In this document: positions 11,801 to 20,672 of the stretch, piece after piece
Position numbering within the stretch: position 1 is the first letter of the stretch
Layout of the letters: each line of letters opens with the position of its first letter
Assembly: GCF_016775475.1 (NCBI RefSeq)
Contig: NZ_JAEUXJ010000015.1
Coordinates: 78,763 to 111,747 of the forward strand
From: Belnapia mucosa
GTDB taxonomy: Bacteria; Pseudomonadota; Alphaproteobacteria; Acetobacterales; Acetobacteraceae
DNA: 32,985 nucleotides
Direction: 5' to 3'
Notes under the pieces: generated by a model
Told to the model about the DNA's origin: nothing
Databases searched by the model: none
Seen by the model: only the letters and a program-made list of their open reading frames with translations
Translations under genes and position numbers: made by a program

Positions 11801-14800
11801 ACATCGCTGCCGGCGCCGCCCTGGATGCTGTTGGCGCCACCAACGCCTTCGCTGGTCGTCTCGATGCTGACGAGGGTCGCCACCGTGCCGAAGCCGGTGC
11901 GGATCAGGTCAGCCTGATGGCCGGCGATGATGTCGTTGCCATTGCCGCCATCGAGGGCATTCGACCCGGCGCCGCCCATGATGACATCGTTGCCGCCATT
12001 GCCGAGGACGGTGTCGTTGCCGCCAAGGGCGAGCGCGGTGACGTGGAACTGGCCGCCGCTGCCGCCGGCCTCGCCATCGATGGTGCCGAGATCGGCGAGG
12101 ATGATATCCGCCTTGGCCCCGCCTAGGATCGAATCGCTGCCGGCGCCGCCGATCAGGAAGCTCTCGGCCGATCCGCCGATGATGGTGTTGTTGCCCCCGG
12201 CCGGATCGCCGGCCTCGATAAGGATGATGTTGCCATTGGCGGCGCGGGTCACGCTGCCGCGGCTGCCGAAGATCACGTCCTGGCCGCCGATGCCGGTGAT
12301 CAAGTTATTGCCGTCGCCGCCGAAGATCGTATCGGCACCGTTGCCACCGGTGATGGTGCTGCCCTTGTTGTCGCCGGCATACATGTTGAGGGCGACATAA
12401 TCGGCATCGATCTTGGCGCTGTCGTTGTCGGCTCCGGTATTCGGGCCGTCGCCGAAGATCAGATTCTGGCCGGCGCTGTTCTGGATGGAGATGACGTTGG
12501 CGCCGGCGCCGCCATAGATCGTGTTGTTGCCGCCGGTGACGACGATGCTGTCATCACCCTCATTGCCGTAGATCACGTTGTTGCCGGAGCCGACCGAGAT
12601 GACATCGACCTCGGTGCCGCCGGTGATGATGTTGTTGCCGTTGCCGGCGGTGATGGTGTTGCGGGTGTTGCCGCCCTGGATGGTATTGTTGCCGTTGCCC
12701 GCCTGGATGGTTGTGGCGGTGGTGGCGCCGATGATCATGTTGTTGCCGTCGCCGAAGATCATCAGCGGGTCGCCATCGACGCCGCCAAGCTCGACCACGT
12801 TGTCGCCATCGCCCGCGATGATGGTCGCGTCGGAGGTAAGGCCGCCTTCCAGCTTCAGATGGCTGTTGCCGTCGCCGAGATTGGCGGTGATCTTCTTGAC
12901 ATGGCTGTAGGTCCGGGTGACGCCATTTGCCGTCACCTCGATCGTCTCGTCGCCGGCACTGCCACCGACATGCTTGACGGTGAATTCCTGGTCCGGGTTG
13001 TAGAGGTTGCCGCCAACCGCCTGGCGCTCGGCATTCTCGCCCATATTGAGCTGCAGCACGCCATCTTCGTCGACATGCGCGAGCTGCGGCGTGGAATGCG
13101 CCGCCTGGTAGTCATAGCTGAAGGAGAGAAGCGTGACGCTGATGAGGTCGAAGCTTGTCTCGAAGATGGTGATCTTGCCGACCAGCGGGATGCTCACGCC
13201 AACCCAGGCCCAGACATAGACCTTCGCCGTGATCGCACCATCGATCTTGAAGATCTGCAGAGGATTGTTGATCAGCTCCTCGAGCAGGACAGAGAAGCGG
13301 ACCTTGCCGGTGCCGCTGACATCCACCAGTTGGAAGTCGACTTGGCCGCGCAGCTCGCCGCCGATGCCGGCCGCCACCAGCGCCAGGTTGACGCCGCCGC
13401 GGACCCCGAAGGCAGCGTAGAAGGAAAGCTGCGGCCCTAGCGTGTTGTCCACGTAGAAACCGTCCAGCAGCTGCAGCGGGTTGCCGTCCGAGATGAAATG
13501 CTGGATGCCGAGCGTATCATAGCCGAAGGCCAGGTTGATGGTGACGCCAGCCTCGACATAGACCTGCACCGTCACCGGCACCGGGCCGATCATAAATAAG
13601 AAGTCGATCTCCTTGCTGAAGCTGAAATCGAAGGTCGGCAAGGTGATGTGGATCAGATCCGCCGGGTCGTCCATGCCAAGCAGCAGCTTCAGCACCGACA
13701 TCGGGTTTTTCAGGATCGGGAATTCGATGACCGGCTTGCCGCCACCGGTCTTGGTGTTCTCAAGCCCGCCGATCTGCTGCCCGACGCCCGAGCCGGCCTT
13801 GTTCAGCGACGCAGCGGCGGCCGCCTGGTATTTCGCGGCATTGGCCGCGATCTGCTGCTCGGCCGCCTTGGTGTTGGTCTTCGAGATCTTGCTGCTGAAC
13901 GGATCGACATTGCTTGAGGTGAGCGATGTAGCGTCCGGATCGTCGGTCTTGCCGAGCACGAAGGTGCCGAAGTTGAGCTTGACGTTCCCGTCGCTCGACA
14001 TTTCGTGCAGCGTGTGCACGAGCTCCGCCACCTGATCGACGATGCGGATGAACTTCACCGCTTCCTGCACCTTCGACCCGCCGAAAGTCTGGGCAAGGTC
14101 GAGGATGGAGGTCGGCCCCATGAAGGCCGAGAGGCCGGGGATCGGCGCGGTGAGGAAGTCGAGGATCGGCTGGAGCGGTCCGAGGATCGTCTCGGCCGTA
14201 TCGAGGATCGGCTTCAGGATATCCGTCAGGAAGGAGCCGATATCGAGGGTAACGTCCTTGAAGGTGATCGGCACCTCAACGCCGCTCTCGGCCTCGTTGC
14301 CGAGGGCGCCGACGAAGACCTTGGCAAAGGTGTAGGAGAAGAGCAGCTCGGTCGAGACGGAGGGCAGCGCCATGCTGGTGCTGCCGATGCCGATGCCGGC
14401 ATCGAGCAGCAGATCGACATTCACCGTGGCGATGACGCCGACGCGGAGCGGCGTCTTGCTCATCTCGCTGAAGAGCAGCCGGCCATCCGTATCCTTCGGA
14501 CCGATATCGACATAGAGGCTGCCGGTGAGGCTGGTGCCCGCGATCTCTCGTCCGTTGATCTCCGCCTTCAGCTCGGAGCCGTTCACCGCCGTCATGCGGA
14601 GGAAGCCGAGGCTCAGCGCCGCCTCGAAGGCCGGGTCGGTCGGCAGCCAGGCCGCGATCGAGATCTCGAGCGCATGCACCTCCTGCAGATTGATCGTGAA
14701 GGGGTCGTCAGGGTTGTTGTTCGAGGTCCAGTTGGTGAGCGCCTTCGGCGTCCCGGTATCCAGGACGAAGAAGCCCTTGTCCTTCTGGTAGCCGAAGCCG

Positions 14801-17800
14801 ATCGTCGCCTCGAGATCGGCGCGGACATGAATGTCGCCATTGGTGATGTCGAGGCCGAGCCCGGGGATGCCGAGCGTCGCATCGATATTCACCGTGGCGT
14901 CGAACAGAGTCTTGTCGAAATGCCAGAGGAAGGAGATTTCCGTCGGGTTGGCGATGCTGTCGATATAGGAATAGATCTCGCCCGGCAGGTGCAGGATGTC
15001 GTTCAGGACGTAGTTCAGGCCCTGGGTGATGATGTTCTGCGTCGTCGCCGGCTGGCCAGGATGCGAGGTGATGAAGCTGTCGAGCAGCGACTGCAGCGTA
15101 TCGATCACATTGGCATGCAGGTCGGCGAAGAAGCCGCCAATGCCCTGCAACGCATCGCCGATCAGCGGCAGGTTGAGCCCGAACAGCGCCTGCGCCATCG
15201 GCCCACTGTCGAGCGTCGAGAGAAAGGCGTCGAGCCCGTCGATCATCGTCTGCGGGTCGTTCAGGATGCTGCCGAGGCTGATGCCGGACAGGTCCGGGAA
15301 GTCCGTATAGACGGTCCGCCCCGGCGCCGTCGGCACCGCATCGCTGTTGAACAGGTTGCCAACCTGCAGCGTCACCGGCCCGATCGGCGCGCCGAGCGCA
15401 TAGACCGGCAGCGTCAGATCCACCGCCGCGTCGGCCTCGATCTCGACCAGATCTTTGAGGCTGTAGTCGGGCGAGCTGAGCTTGGCCAGGTCGGCGAAGC
15501 TCAGCTTGCCGTCCTTGGGGTCGGAGCCACCGAAACCATCGGCGAGGCTGATGGTGAAGGTGGCCGGATCATCTTCGGCATCACCCACTTTGAAGCCGGT
15601 ATCCCCAGCCGCCTTGTGGCCGAGATCGGCCCCGAAATGGGCGGTGCCGTTCTTCACCGTGGCGCTGATCGGACCGAGGCCGACCTTGAAATTCAGGTCG
15701 TCGGAGGAGACGCCGAGCTTCGCCGTGACGCCGGTCAGCAGGTCATGGGTGACCGGATCCTCGCCGGTCAGGACGTAGAAGCGCTCGCTGGCGGAATTCG
15801 GCGCGGTCAGCGCGCCGGTCAGGCTGCGCGCGCCGCTGACAGTCTTCTCGGTGGTCAGCGAATCGCCGCCGAAGCCGAGATCCTTCAGCACCGTCGAGCC
15901 GTTGATGGATTCGACATGGAAGGCAAGCGTCGGCGTCGCGGCCTTGACCGTGATGTTGTTCATCAGGTTGCCGAGCGCATCGGTGCCGAGCGTCGCCGCC
16001 TTGGCGCTGAAGACCAGCTTGCCGCCGGACAGGCTGACCTGGAGAAGCTGCCCGACCGAGACGTCATAATCGGCGCTGCCGGCACCGAGGCCGCTGAGCG
16101 GGACATTCTCGGCCTTCAGCGCCTTGGCGCTGACCGTCGCCTCGGCCAGCGCCGTGCGCAGGGCGGAGAGGAAGGCGGCGGAGGTCGTCCGGGTCGCATC
16201 CGCTTCCAGCACCACCTCGGCAGTGACGCCGTTGCCGATGCCTATGCTGAAGTCATAGGCCTTGGCATAGTCCGCGGCACTGATGGCGCTGCCGGCCGTG
16301 AGCTTCACCGTGCTGCCGCTATGGATGCCGGCCTGGCCGTCGGTGAAGCCAAGCTTGGCGACGCCGAGCGCGTCGCTGGTGGTATTGTCCGCGAAGGTCA
16401 GCTTGCCGGTCTTGGCGTCATAGCTGGCGAATTTCGTCAACCCCACCTTCGCGGCCGCCGTATTCAGCGTGTCCAGCAGGTCCTGAACGGTCGCAGTCTG
16501 GCCGAGCGCGCTGAGCGAGGCGGTGAAGCTCTTGCCATTGCCGAGCGTGACCTTGATGTCATCGCCCGCGCTCGTCGCGCCGTGCAGGCCGCGACCGCTG
16601 TTCAGCGCCGCGATTTTGGTGGCGAGCTCGGCCGGCGAGGAGTTCTCGCCCAGATTGATGCCGAGGGTAAGGGCGAGGCTGGCGCTGGCGGTGACATTCA
16701 GCGTGCCGCTGGCGCTGAGGCTGGCGATGCTGCCGATGGTCTCGGCCAGGCTGGCGACCAGCCCGCCCTGCTCGCCAAGCTGGCTGGCAAGGCTTTGCAG
16801 GTCGAGGTCGAAGGGAAGCTCGGTCGCGACATCGACCGGCTTGTAGTTCAGCGAGATGATGAGCTGGTCGCCGTCCTTGACCTTGATATGCACCACATCG
16901 GCGCCGAGGGCGCGATTGATGGTGTCCTCGATCTCGGTGAAGGTGCCCTTCTCGCCTTCCTGCGCCTGGCCGAGCGCAACCAGGAATTCGCTGGTGAAGC
17001 CGAGGATGTCGTCGAGGCTGACATTGATCAGCGGGATCTGGGTGGTCGCCAGCCCCTCATCCAGCGCGCTGAAGGTCTGCCGGATCGCTTCGACCGCATT
17101 CGCGGCGGTCAGGGTCGGGCTGAAGCCCTCGACCTCCACCTCGGGCTTCGGTGCCGTGCCGTCCAGCAGCTCATCGGCACCGTCGAGGGAGATGGTGACG
17201 CTCGGGGCCACTGCGCCCGTCAACTGGACCGAGCCGGCCGTCAGGTCGATATCGTGGAAGGCGAGCTTGGCGAAAGGCTCGCCATCGCGCCCGCTATCGA
17301 GCCGGAAGGCCCAGATCGACTTGAAGTCCCCGGCCGAGAGCGCGTCGGTGAGCTGCTTGAAGGTCAGCAGGTTGGGAACCGGGTTCAGGTCGCTGTTCAG
17401 CAGCAGCGATGCCTTGAGCGAGATATAGGCATCGATCGGTGCCGGATCGTCCGCGCTGTAGAGCGTCGCGGAGAGGCCGAATGGCCCAAGGCTGCCGGAG
17501 ATGGTGACATCCTCGTCCGGATCGGTCGGCTCCAGCTCCGCGGTGATGATGGCGGAAATGCCGGAATCGCGCAGGTAGAAGCGGTCGGCCAGCGTCTCGC
17601 CATGCAGCGGGCTGCCGATGATGATGCTCTGCGCCTTGCCGGACCCGTTGATGTCGCTGCCGACCAGGCCAAGCAGACCCGGCAGCAGCGAGCCATGCAG
17701 GGCGGAGACGGTCAGCGTCACCGTATCGACCCGCAGCGTGGACTGGACGGCACTGCGCTGTGAGGACAGCGTCGGCTCCCCGCCCGTCGCCGTCTTGATG

Positions 17801-20490
17801 GCGTCGTAGATCGTGGTCGTCAGCGTGACCGAGCCGTTGGCATTCAGCGTCGCCTTGACGATGTCGGAATAGTGCAGCTGCTTGGCGGCAGGCAGGCCGA
17901 GATCGGTCGCATCGACATCGATGCCAGCCAGCGCCGCGTTGATCGCCGAGACATAAGCGGAGGCGCTGCCGGTCGCACCGATGCTGACGACGACCGGGGC
18001 CAGCTTGCCGACCGAGAGGATGAATTTCGAACTGTGCGAATAGTCGGCGCCGCTCGGCGCCTCGCCGGTGAGGACGGCGTGGTAGTTGGCGGTGCTGCCG
18101 ACCTTGGCGGCGGAGGCGGTCGTGCCCTGGGCCAGGCCCATCGAGGCCGGCGAGGCGCCCTTATAGGGCGTGTAGTCGTCCACCAGCGACAGCTCGGCAT
18201 TGCCGTCATCGTTGAAGTGGAGCTCGATATTGCTGCCGAAATCGGTGGCGATGATCGTCTCGAGATTGCCGAGGGTCATCCCCGGCGTCAGCACATACTG
18301 CTTCACCAAGCCTTCGCGGCCGATGATCTGCAGATCCGCGAGCTTGGAGTAGTCGCCGGCCGGGTTGGCCGCCTCCGCGATCTGCCGCGCCGTAATCGGA
18401 ATCGTGCCATCGGCACCGGCCGCCTGGACATAGACCGGCAGGTCGCCGAGCGCGGTGTCGGGCGTGCCGTTCTTGCCGTCGCCGACCTGCGGCCCGCCGT
18501 CCTGGTTCAGGTCGCTGCCGAGCGGGTCGAGATCGAAGCCGAGGGTGAGCGAGAGCAACACGCTGGGCTTGAGGGAGAAGGTGGCATTGGTCAGCTTGAG
18601 CCCGGCCACGTCGCCGAGGCTGAAATCGATCTCGAAGGGCGCGTGGATGCTCGGCAGCTCGAACTCCTTCTGGAGCGTGAGCTCGACCGCATTGGTCTCG
18701 GAATTGTAGCCGAGGCCGAGTTCCTCCAGCAGCTTGGTACCGACCTCCGGATCGCCGGAGGTATCATCCCAGCCATCGAGATGGAGGATCTTCGCCAGCG
18801 AGATGCCGAATTCCCGCAGGCTGGCGAAAAGCGAGATGCTGGTGGCGCTGGTAACCGTGATCTTCTTCGCCGCGGTGCCGTTTTCCGGCGCGGTCAGCAA
18901 CAGGTTGATCCGCCCGGCATCGTTCGAGGCTTGGACATAGCCCTTGATAGCGCTGGTGGCGATTGCCTGGTTGATCGCCAGCACCAGGTGATCGACGGAA
19001 TCGACCTGCTGGATGTCGCCGTTGATGTCCTTGTAGTGCGGCGCGAATTGCAGGGTGGTGGTGCGGCCATTGTCGAGCGAGAGGGTGATCCCGATCGTCT
19101 CCGGCAGATGGGCAATGTCGCTCGCGGTCAGGGCACGGTGGGATTCGACGTAATTCCCGCCGGAATTGAATTGCCCCTCATCGAAGCCGAGCACGCCGAC
19201 CGTATTCGCCATCGGGTCGATGATGGCGGCCTTGAAGGCGTCGGCGGTGTCGATCACCTCGCCGATGGTGACGCCCGAGGTGAAGGGAATCTCGATATCG
19301 AGACCCTTGGCGATGGAGAGCTTGTCGATATATTCGCCGACGCGCTGCAGATAGGTCAGCAGCCCGGTCGGCGAGAAGGTGTTGAGGCTTTTCGGGTCGA
19401 AATCGGGGTTGTGGACCGCGGTCTTCAGCGCGGCGAAGAGCGGCGCGGTGTCATAGGCGGCGGTGCCGTCGGCGAAGCCGCCGGTGACCTTCAAATGCTT
19501 CGCCGTGAAGGTGTCGATCCCCGGGATCGCGTGATCCTCGTCGAGCAGCAGAGCCAGGTCGAGCAGCGTGCCGCTGCTCTGGCTCACCATCACCGTCGTC
19601 AGCTTGGCGCCGGCGCCGATCAGGTCGGAATGGTCGCCCGCCTTCACCTCGGTCGCCAGGGTGGCGAGTTCCGTGCCCGTCATGTCGAGCGCGGTGCCGG
19701 TGAATTTCGCGTTGAGGTCGATCTTGGTCGATACCGCATCGGCGGTCAGCGTCAGCAGGCCGAAATGGATGTCCTGCCCGGCCAGGGTCGCCTTGGCGTT
19801 CAGTGTGACACCATAGCTCGTATCGGCGATGGCGAAGGCCGAGGCTGCCTGTGCATCGGTCGGGGTCGCCGGCAGGCTGGCGGTGTGCAGGGTGATCTTG
19901 AAGGCGAAATTATAGGTCGAGGCGGTGGTGCCGATCACATCCGGCGCACTGATCCCGTAAGTGTCGCCCAGGGTGCCGAAATCGACCGAGAAGCTGCCCT
20001 TCTGGACGTCGGTGATGCTCAGCTTGAGGACGATGTCGCTGCCGCTGGACAGGTCCTGCACGGTGGCGACGTCGCCCACGTCCTTGCCGGTATTGTCCAG
20101 GATGGCGCTTGCCAGCTTTGAGGCGAGGTCGCCGGAATCCACTGGCGCATTGGCCGATGGCAGCTTCGCCATGGCGTCGAAGACGGACACCACCAGCTTG
20201 TCGAAGACGCCATCGAGATCGACAATGCCGCCGGCGGTCCGGCTGTCATTCACATTGATCAGGGCGATGGTCTTGGCCAGCACCCCCTCGGCCCCGCTTC
20301 CGTCCAGCGCGGTTTCGAAATGGGCCAGGTTGTCGTGCAGGGCGTGCAGCGCCGCGGCATTCACCGTGGTGCCGGACAGCAGCAGCCGCGGCTCGATCAT
20401 CTCGATTGCAGGCGGAGGGGCGAGGCTCCGCATCGGTGCCTGCGGGGCGCGGGCGGACAGGGCGCGCTTATTGCTCTTGGAACGCAGCAC
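8860..20490 (-). CDS. Giant LEPR-XLL-type repeat protein with asparagine-rich RTX-like C-terminal array
   Basis: From the GTG at 20490 the protein has 3,876 residues and occupies about a third of the window. GTG is preferred over the ATG at 20544 because an AGGGGGGAAG Shine-Dalgarno lies just before it and none precedes the ATG. The first 30 residues are basic and lack a Sec signal. The motif IEPRLLLSG at 32-40 matches the LEPR-XLL signature found near the N-terminus of very large secreted repeat proteins. Residues about 45-2540 are long beta-rich, aspartate- and threonine-rich modules; some, such as those around 15800-18100, repeat a pattern of short strands plus AAFLSALRTAL-like helices. 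Residues about 2560-3760 are GNGNNxIxGG repeats, related to calcium-binding RTX repeats but with Asn at many Asp positions. The tail has EEEEEE and ends DLGPLAA. I found no cysteine after the GTG, consistent with an extracellular protein. It is the first gene of the operon and the likely substrate of the export genes behind it. Function is unknown; adhesin or biofilm matrix protein is the usual guess for such giants. Confidence 0.88.
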   Translation of the reverse strand: MLRSKSNKRALSARAPQAPMRSLAPPPAIEMIEPRLLLSGTTVNAAALHALHDNLAHFETALDGSGAEGVLAKTIALINVNDSRTAGGIVDLDGVFDKLVVSVFDAMAKLPSANAPVDSGDLASKLASAILDNTGKDVGDVATVQDLSSGSDIVLKLSITDVQKGSFSVDFGTLGDTYGISAPDVIGTTASTYNFAFKITLHTASLPATPTDAQAASAFAIADTSYGVTLNAKATLAGQDIHFGLLTLTADAVSTKIDLNAKFTGTALDMTGTELATLATEVKAGDHSDLIGAGAKLTTVMVSQSSGTLLDLALLLDEDHAIPGIDTFTAKHLKVTGGFADGTAAYDTAPLFAALKTAVHNPDFDPKSLNTFSPTGLLTYLQRVGEYIDKLSIAKGLDIEIPFTSGVTIGEVIDTADAFKAAIIDPMANTVGVLGFDEGQFNSGGNYVESHRALTASDIAHLPETIGITLSLDNGRTTTLQFAPHYKDINGDIQQVDSVDHLVLAINQAIATSAIKGYVQASNDAGRINLLLTAPENGTAAKKITVTSATSISLFASLREFGISLAKILHLDGWDDTSGDPEVGTKLLEELGLGYNSETNAVELTLQKEFELPSIHAPFEIDFSLGDVAGLKLTNATFSLKPSVLLSLTLGFDLDPLGSDLNQDGGPQVGDGKNGTPDTALGDLPVYVQAAGADGTIPITARQIAEAANPAGDYSKLADLQIIGREGLVKQYVLTPGMTLGNLETIIATDFGSNIELHFNDDGNAELSLVDDYTPYKGASPASMGLAQGTTASAAKVGSTANYHAVLTGEAPSGADYSHSSKFILSVGKLAPVVVSIGATGSASAYVSAINAALAGIDVDATDLGLPAAKQLHYSDIVKATLNANGSVTLTTTIYDAIKTATGGEPTLSSQRSAVQSTLRVDTVTLTVSALHGSLLPGLLGLVGSDINGSGKAQSIIIGSPLHGETLADRFYLRDSGISAIITAELEPTDPDEDVTISGSLGPFGLSATLYSADDPAPIDAYISLKASLLLNSDLNPVPNLLTFKQLTDALSAGDFKSIWAFRLDSGRDGEPFAKLAFHDIDLTAGSVQLTGAVAPSVTISLDGADELLDGTAPKPEVEVEGFSPTLTAANAVEAIRQTFSALDEGLATTQIPLINVSLDDILGFTSEFLVALGQAQEGEKGTFTEIEDTINRALGADVVHIKVKDGDQLIISLNYKPVDVATELPFDLDLQSLASQLGEQGGLVASLAETIGSIASLSASGTLNVTASASLALTLGINLGENSSPAELATKIAALNSGRGLHGATSAGDDIKVTLGNGKSFTASLSALGQTATVQDLLDTLNTAAAKVGLTKFASYDAKTGKLTFADNTTSDALGVAKLGFTDGQAGIHSGSTVKLTAGSAISAADYAKAYDFSIGIGNGVTAEVVLEADATRTTSAAFLSALRTALAEATVSAKALKAENVPLSGLGAGSADYDVSVGQLLQVSLSGGKLVFSAKAATLGTDALGNLMNNITVKAATPTLAFHVESINGSTVLKDLGFGGDSLTTEKTVSGARSLTGALTAPNSASERFYVLTGEDPVTHDLLTGVTAKLGVSSDDLNFKVGLGPISATVKNGTAHFGADLGHKAAGDTGFKVGDAEDDPATFTISLADGFGGSDPKDGKLSFADLAKLSSPDYSLKDLVEIEADAAVDLTLPVYALGAPIGPVTLQVGNLFNSDAVPTAPGRTVYTDFPDLSGISLGSILNDPQTMIDGLDAFLSTLDSGPMAQALFGLNLPLIGDALQGIGGFFADLHANVIDTLQSLLDSFITSHPGQPATTQNIITQGLNYVLNDILHLPGEIYSYIDSIANPTEISFLWHFDKTLFDATVNIDATLGIPGLGLDITNGDIHVRADLEATIGFGYQKDKGFFVLDTGTPKALTNWTSNNNPDDPFTINLQEVHALEISIAAWLPTDPAFEAALSLGFLRMTAVNGSELKAEINGREIAGTSLTGSLYVDIGPKDTDGRLLFSEMSKTPLRVGVIATVNVDLLLDAGIGIGSTSMALPSVSTELLFSYTFAKVFVGALGNEAESGVEVPITFKDVTLDIGSFLTDILKPILDTAETILGPLQPILDFLTAPIPGLSAFMGPTSILDLAQTFGGSKVQEAVKFIRIVDQVAELVHTLHEMSSDGNVKLNFGTFVLGKTDDPDATSLTSSNVDPFSSKISKTNTKAAEQQIAANAAKYQAAAAASLNKAGSGVGQQIGGLENTKTGGGKPVIEFPILKNPMSVLKLLLGMDDPADLIHITLPTFDFSFSKEIDFLFMIGPVPVTVQVYVEAGVTINLAFGYDTLGIQHFISDGNPLQLLDGFYVDNTLGPQLSFYAAFGVRGGVNLALVAAGIGGELRGQVDFQLVDVSGTGKVRFSVLLEELINNPLQIFKIDGAITAKVYVWAWVGVSIPLVGKITIFETSFDLISVTLLSFSYDYQAAHSTPQLAHVDEDGVLQLNMGENAERQAVGGNLYNPDQEFTVKHVGGSAGDETIEVTANGVTRTYSHVKKITANLGDGNSHLKLEGGLTSDATIIAGDGDNVVELGGVDGDPLMIFGDGNNMIIGATTATTIQAGNGNNTIQGGNTRNTITAGNGNNIITGGTEVDVISVGSGNNVIYGNEGDDSIVVTGGNNTIYGGAGANVISIQNSAGQNLIFGDGPNTGADNDSAKIDADYVALNMYAGDNKGSTITGGNGADTIFGGDGNNLITGIGGQDVIFGSRGSVTRAANGNIILIEAGDPAGGNNTIIGGSAESFLIGGAGSDSILGGAKADIILADLGTIDGEAGGSGGQFHVTALALGGNDTVLGNGGNDVIMGGAGSNALDGGNGNDIIAGHQADLIRTGFGTVATLVSIETTSEGVGGANSIQGGAGSDVILGGAGSQSIDAGTGTDVVIGHFGSVVASNGGGSLTIQGRHSADPGNGDSIIKASHSAVIMGGGGNDTIQTFDNLQPADPVQNTPAVTSADRTEVIFGGNGYVTMDYLPQGGLKIHQARTEATEENTGGNNVITTADGNNFVFGGSGNNTITTGQGSSVIFGHIGAVDLDRLATPKQNGIAPDVLGFTRGQDGSVLATTGSTIMAGNGNNIIMGGAGDNSITAGTGNNIIFGAAGSVTRDGRVGANNALILAQTVEESLGGNNRITVGLGGLGNNLVFGGAGTNVIRAGDGNNILFGHLGIENNGVFSFSQVQRADGSRPDLIGRTVPEIGSTTVPTPDLDKPLAVAGGTIIAGRGNNIIIGGAGNNVIQAAGGDNTVFGASGAVTRTAVGGSVLVATTIEENLGGSHQITLGNGRNLVFGGAGNNLITVGDRDNIVFGHLGQVNLGLFLLYTDAQRASGALPDIVGRVLPELGNRSPRTTAPFTTLDQPMAVAGSTIYAGNGKNVIMGGAGDNTIVAGYGSNLIFGSAGAVTRDSVNRSVVYATTVEEAQGGNNTIAAGLRGTSSQVIFGGPGFNRITAGPGNNIILGHLGAVDFGIMSRYTNAQRADGTKPDIIGRVIPEVSNLFPFSPGGTAGLDQVPTHAGGSVITVGRGDNIIVGGAGNNSITTGSGNNIVFGAAGVVTRDPITGALLDAHTVEETQGGKNVLRLGTGAPGSNIAFGGPGNNTIAAGDGNNVLIGHLGQVNYASFTAYSPADRASGAHPDVLGRTIPVVGNVTPATTAPFAGLGSPLPTDGATIIAGAGNNVVMGGAGVNSIKLGAGNNIVVGASGKVTRTGPAGTLITASETELGYAQAASITTGGGTNIVLNSGGSAPKGAPALTSQPVYVVAGTDTLASAQDLASLAGKVALMAAESIATTTTAAAPATLPAERLLRPGTTTLYDEASGLWRTEEEEEEVAAPLLDAGATTPVLDLGPLAA
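9180..11316 (-). repeat. Five tandem ~135-151-residue supermodules in the giant protein
   Basis: Each copy begins with GH(L/I)G, continues with a segment like QRADGxxPDIxGRVxPE, then AGxGNNxIxGGAGxN, FGAAGxVTRD and VEExxGGNN. Starts are at 11316, 10911, 10485, 10035 and 9582 (minus strand), so the first four periods are 135, 142, 150 and 151 residues. The copies are clearly homologous but diverged, so this is an old duplication series rather than recent expansion. More degenerate relatives (for example GHFGSVVASNGGG) lie upstream in the protein. Confidence 0.85.
11317..12820 (-). repeat. Asparagine-rich RTX-like nonapeptide repeats in the giant protein
   Basis: The translated frame shows repeated units such as AGNGNNTIQGG, AGNGNNIITGG, GSGNNVIYGNEGDDSIV, GGNGADTIFGGDGNN and LGGNDTVLGNGGNDVIMGG. 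These have the GGxGxDxUx spacing of hemolysin-type calcium-binding repeats, but Asn often replaces the Asp. A mix of N-type and D-type units is visible. Confidence 0.85.
20371..20397 (-). other. LEPR-XLL-type N-terminal motif (IEPRLLLSG)
   Basis: Residues 32-40 of the giant protein read IEPRLLLSG, matching the near-invariant LEPRxLL motif except for Ile at the first position. The family is known from the N-termini of giant, low-complexity repeat proteins and has been suspected to be a sorting signal. Its preservation in a protein with no Sec signal peptide, next to an exporter-like operon, makes it a candidate recognition site. Confidence 0.8.
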
Positions 20491-20672
20491 TCGGACTTCC
20501 CCCCTGCGATCCGAACCCGGCCACGGCATTCCGCTGCACCGCATTCGAGGCAGGCGAGGCAGAAACCGTTCTGGTTCGACCCATTTTTCTACCTAGGGAC
20601 ATAAAATAAGGATAACTCTTCGACCATAAGCCGCTCGCTTTCCCGTGACCAGGGGCTTCGTGATCGAGGATC
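20491..20672. promoter_or_regulatory. Divergent promoter region between the giant-protein operon and the TPR-glycosyltransferase
   Basis: This is the most AT-rich stretch of the window (around 20581-20632: ccatttttct, ataaaataag) and lies between two divergent start codons, so promoters for both operons are expected here. TTCGACC occurs twice as direct repeats at 20575-20581 and 20619-20625, 44 bases apart. A weak minus-strand promoter candidate is TTATGG, 17 bases, TTTTAT. A short palindrome TGATC-GAG-GATCA (20661-20673) overlaps the ribosome-binding site and the first base of the plus-strand gene. Promoter positions are guesses. Confidence 0.5.

Noticed and set aside
14005..20121. Long plus-strand frames (1,252 and 749 codons) opposite the giant gene
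   Set aside because: Arg/Asp/Glu/Ala-rich shadow products; the minus-strand frame has the LEPR-XLL motif, RTX-like repeats and a ribosome-binding site.
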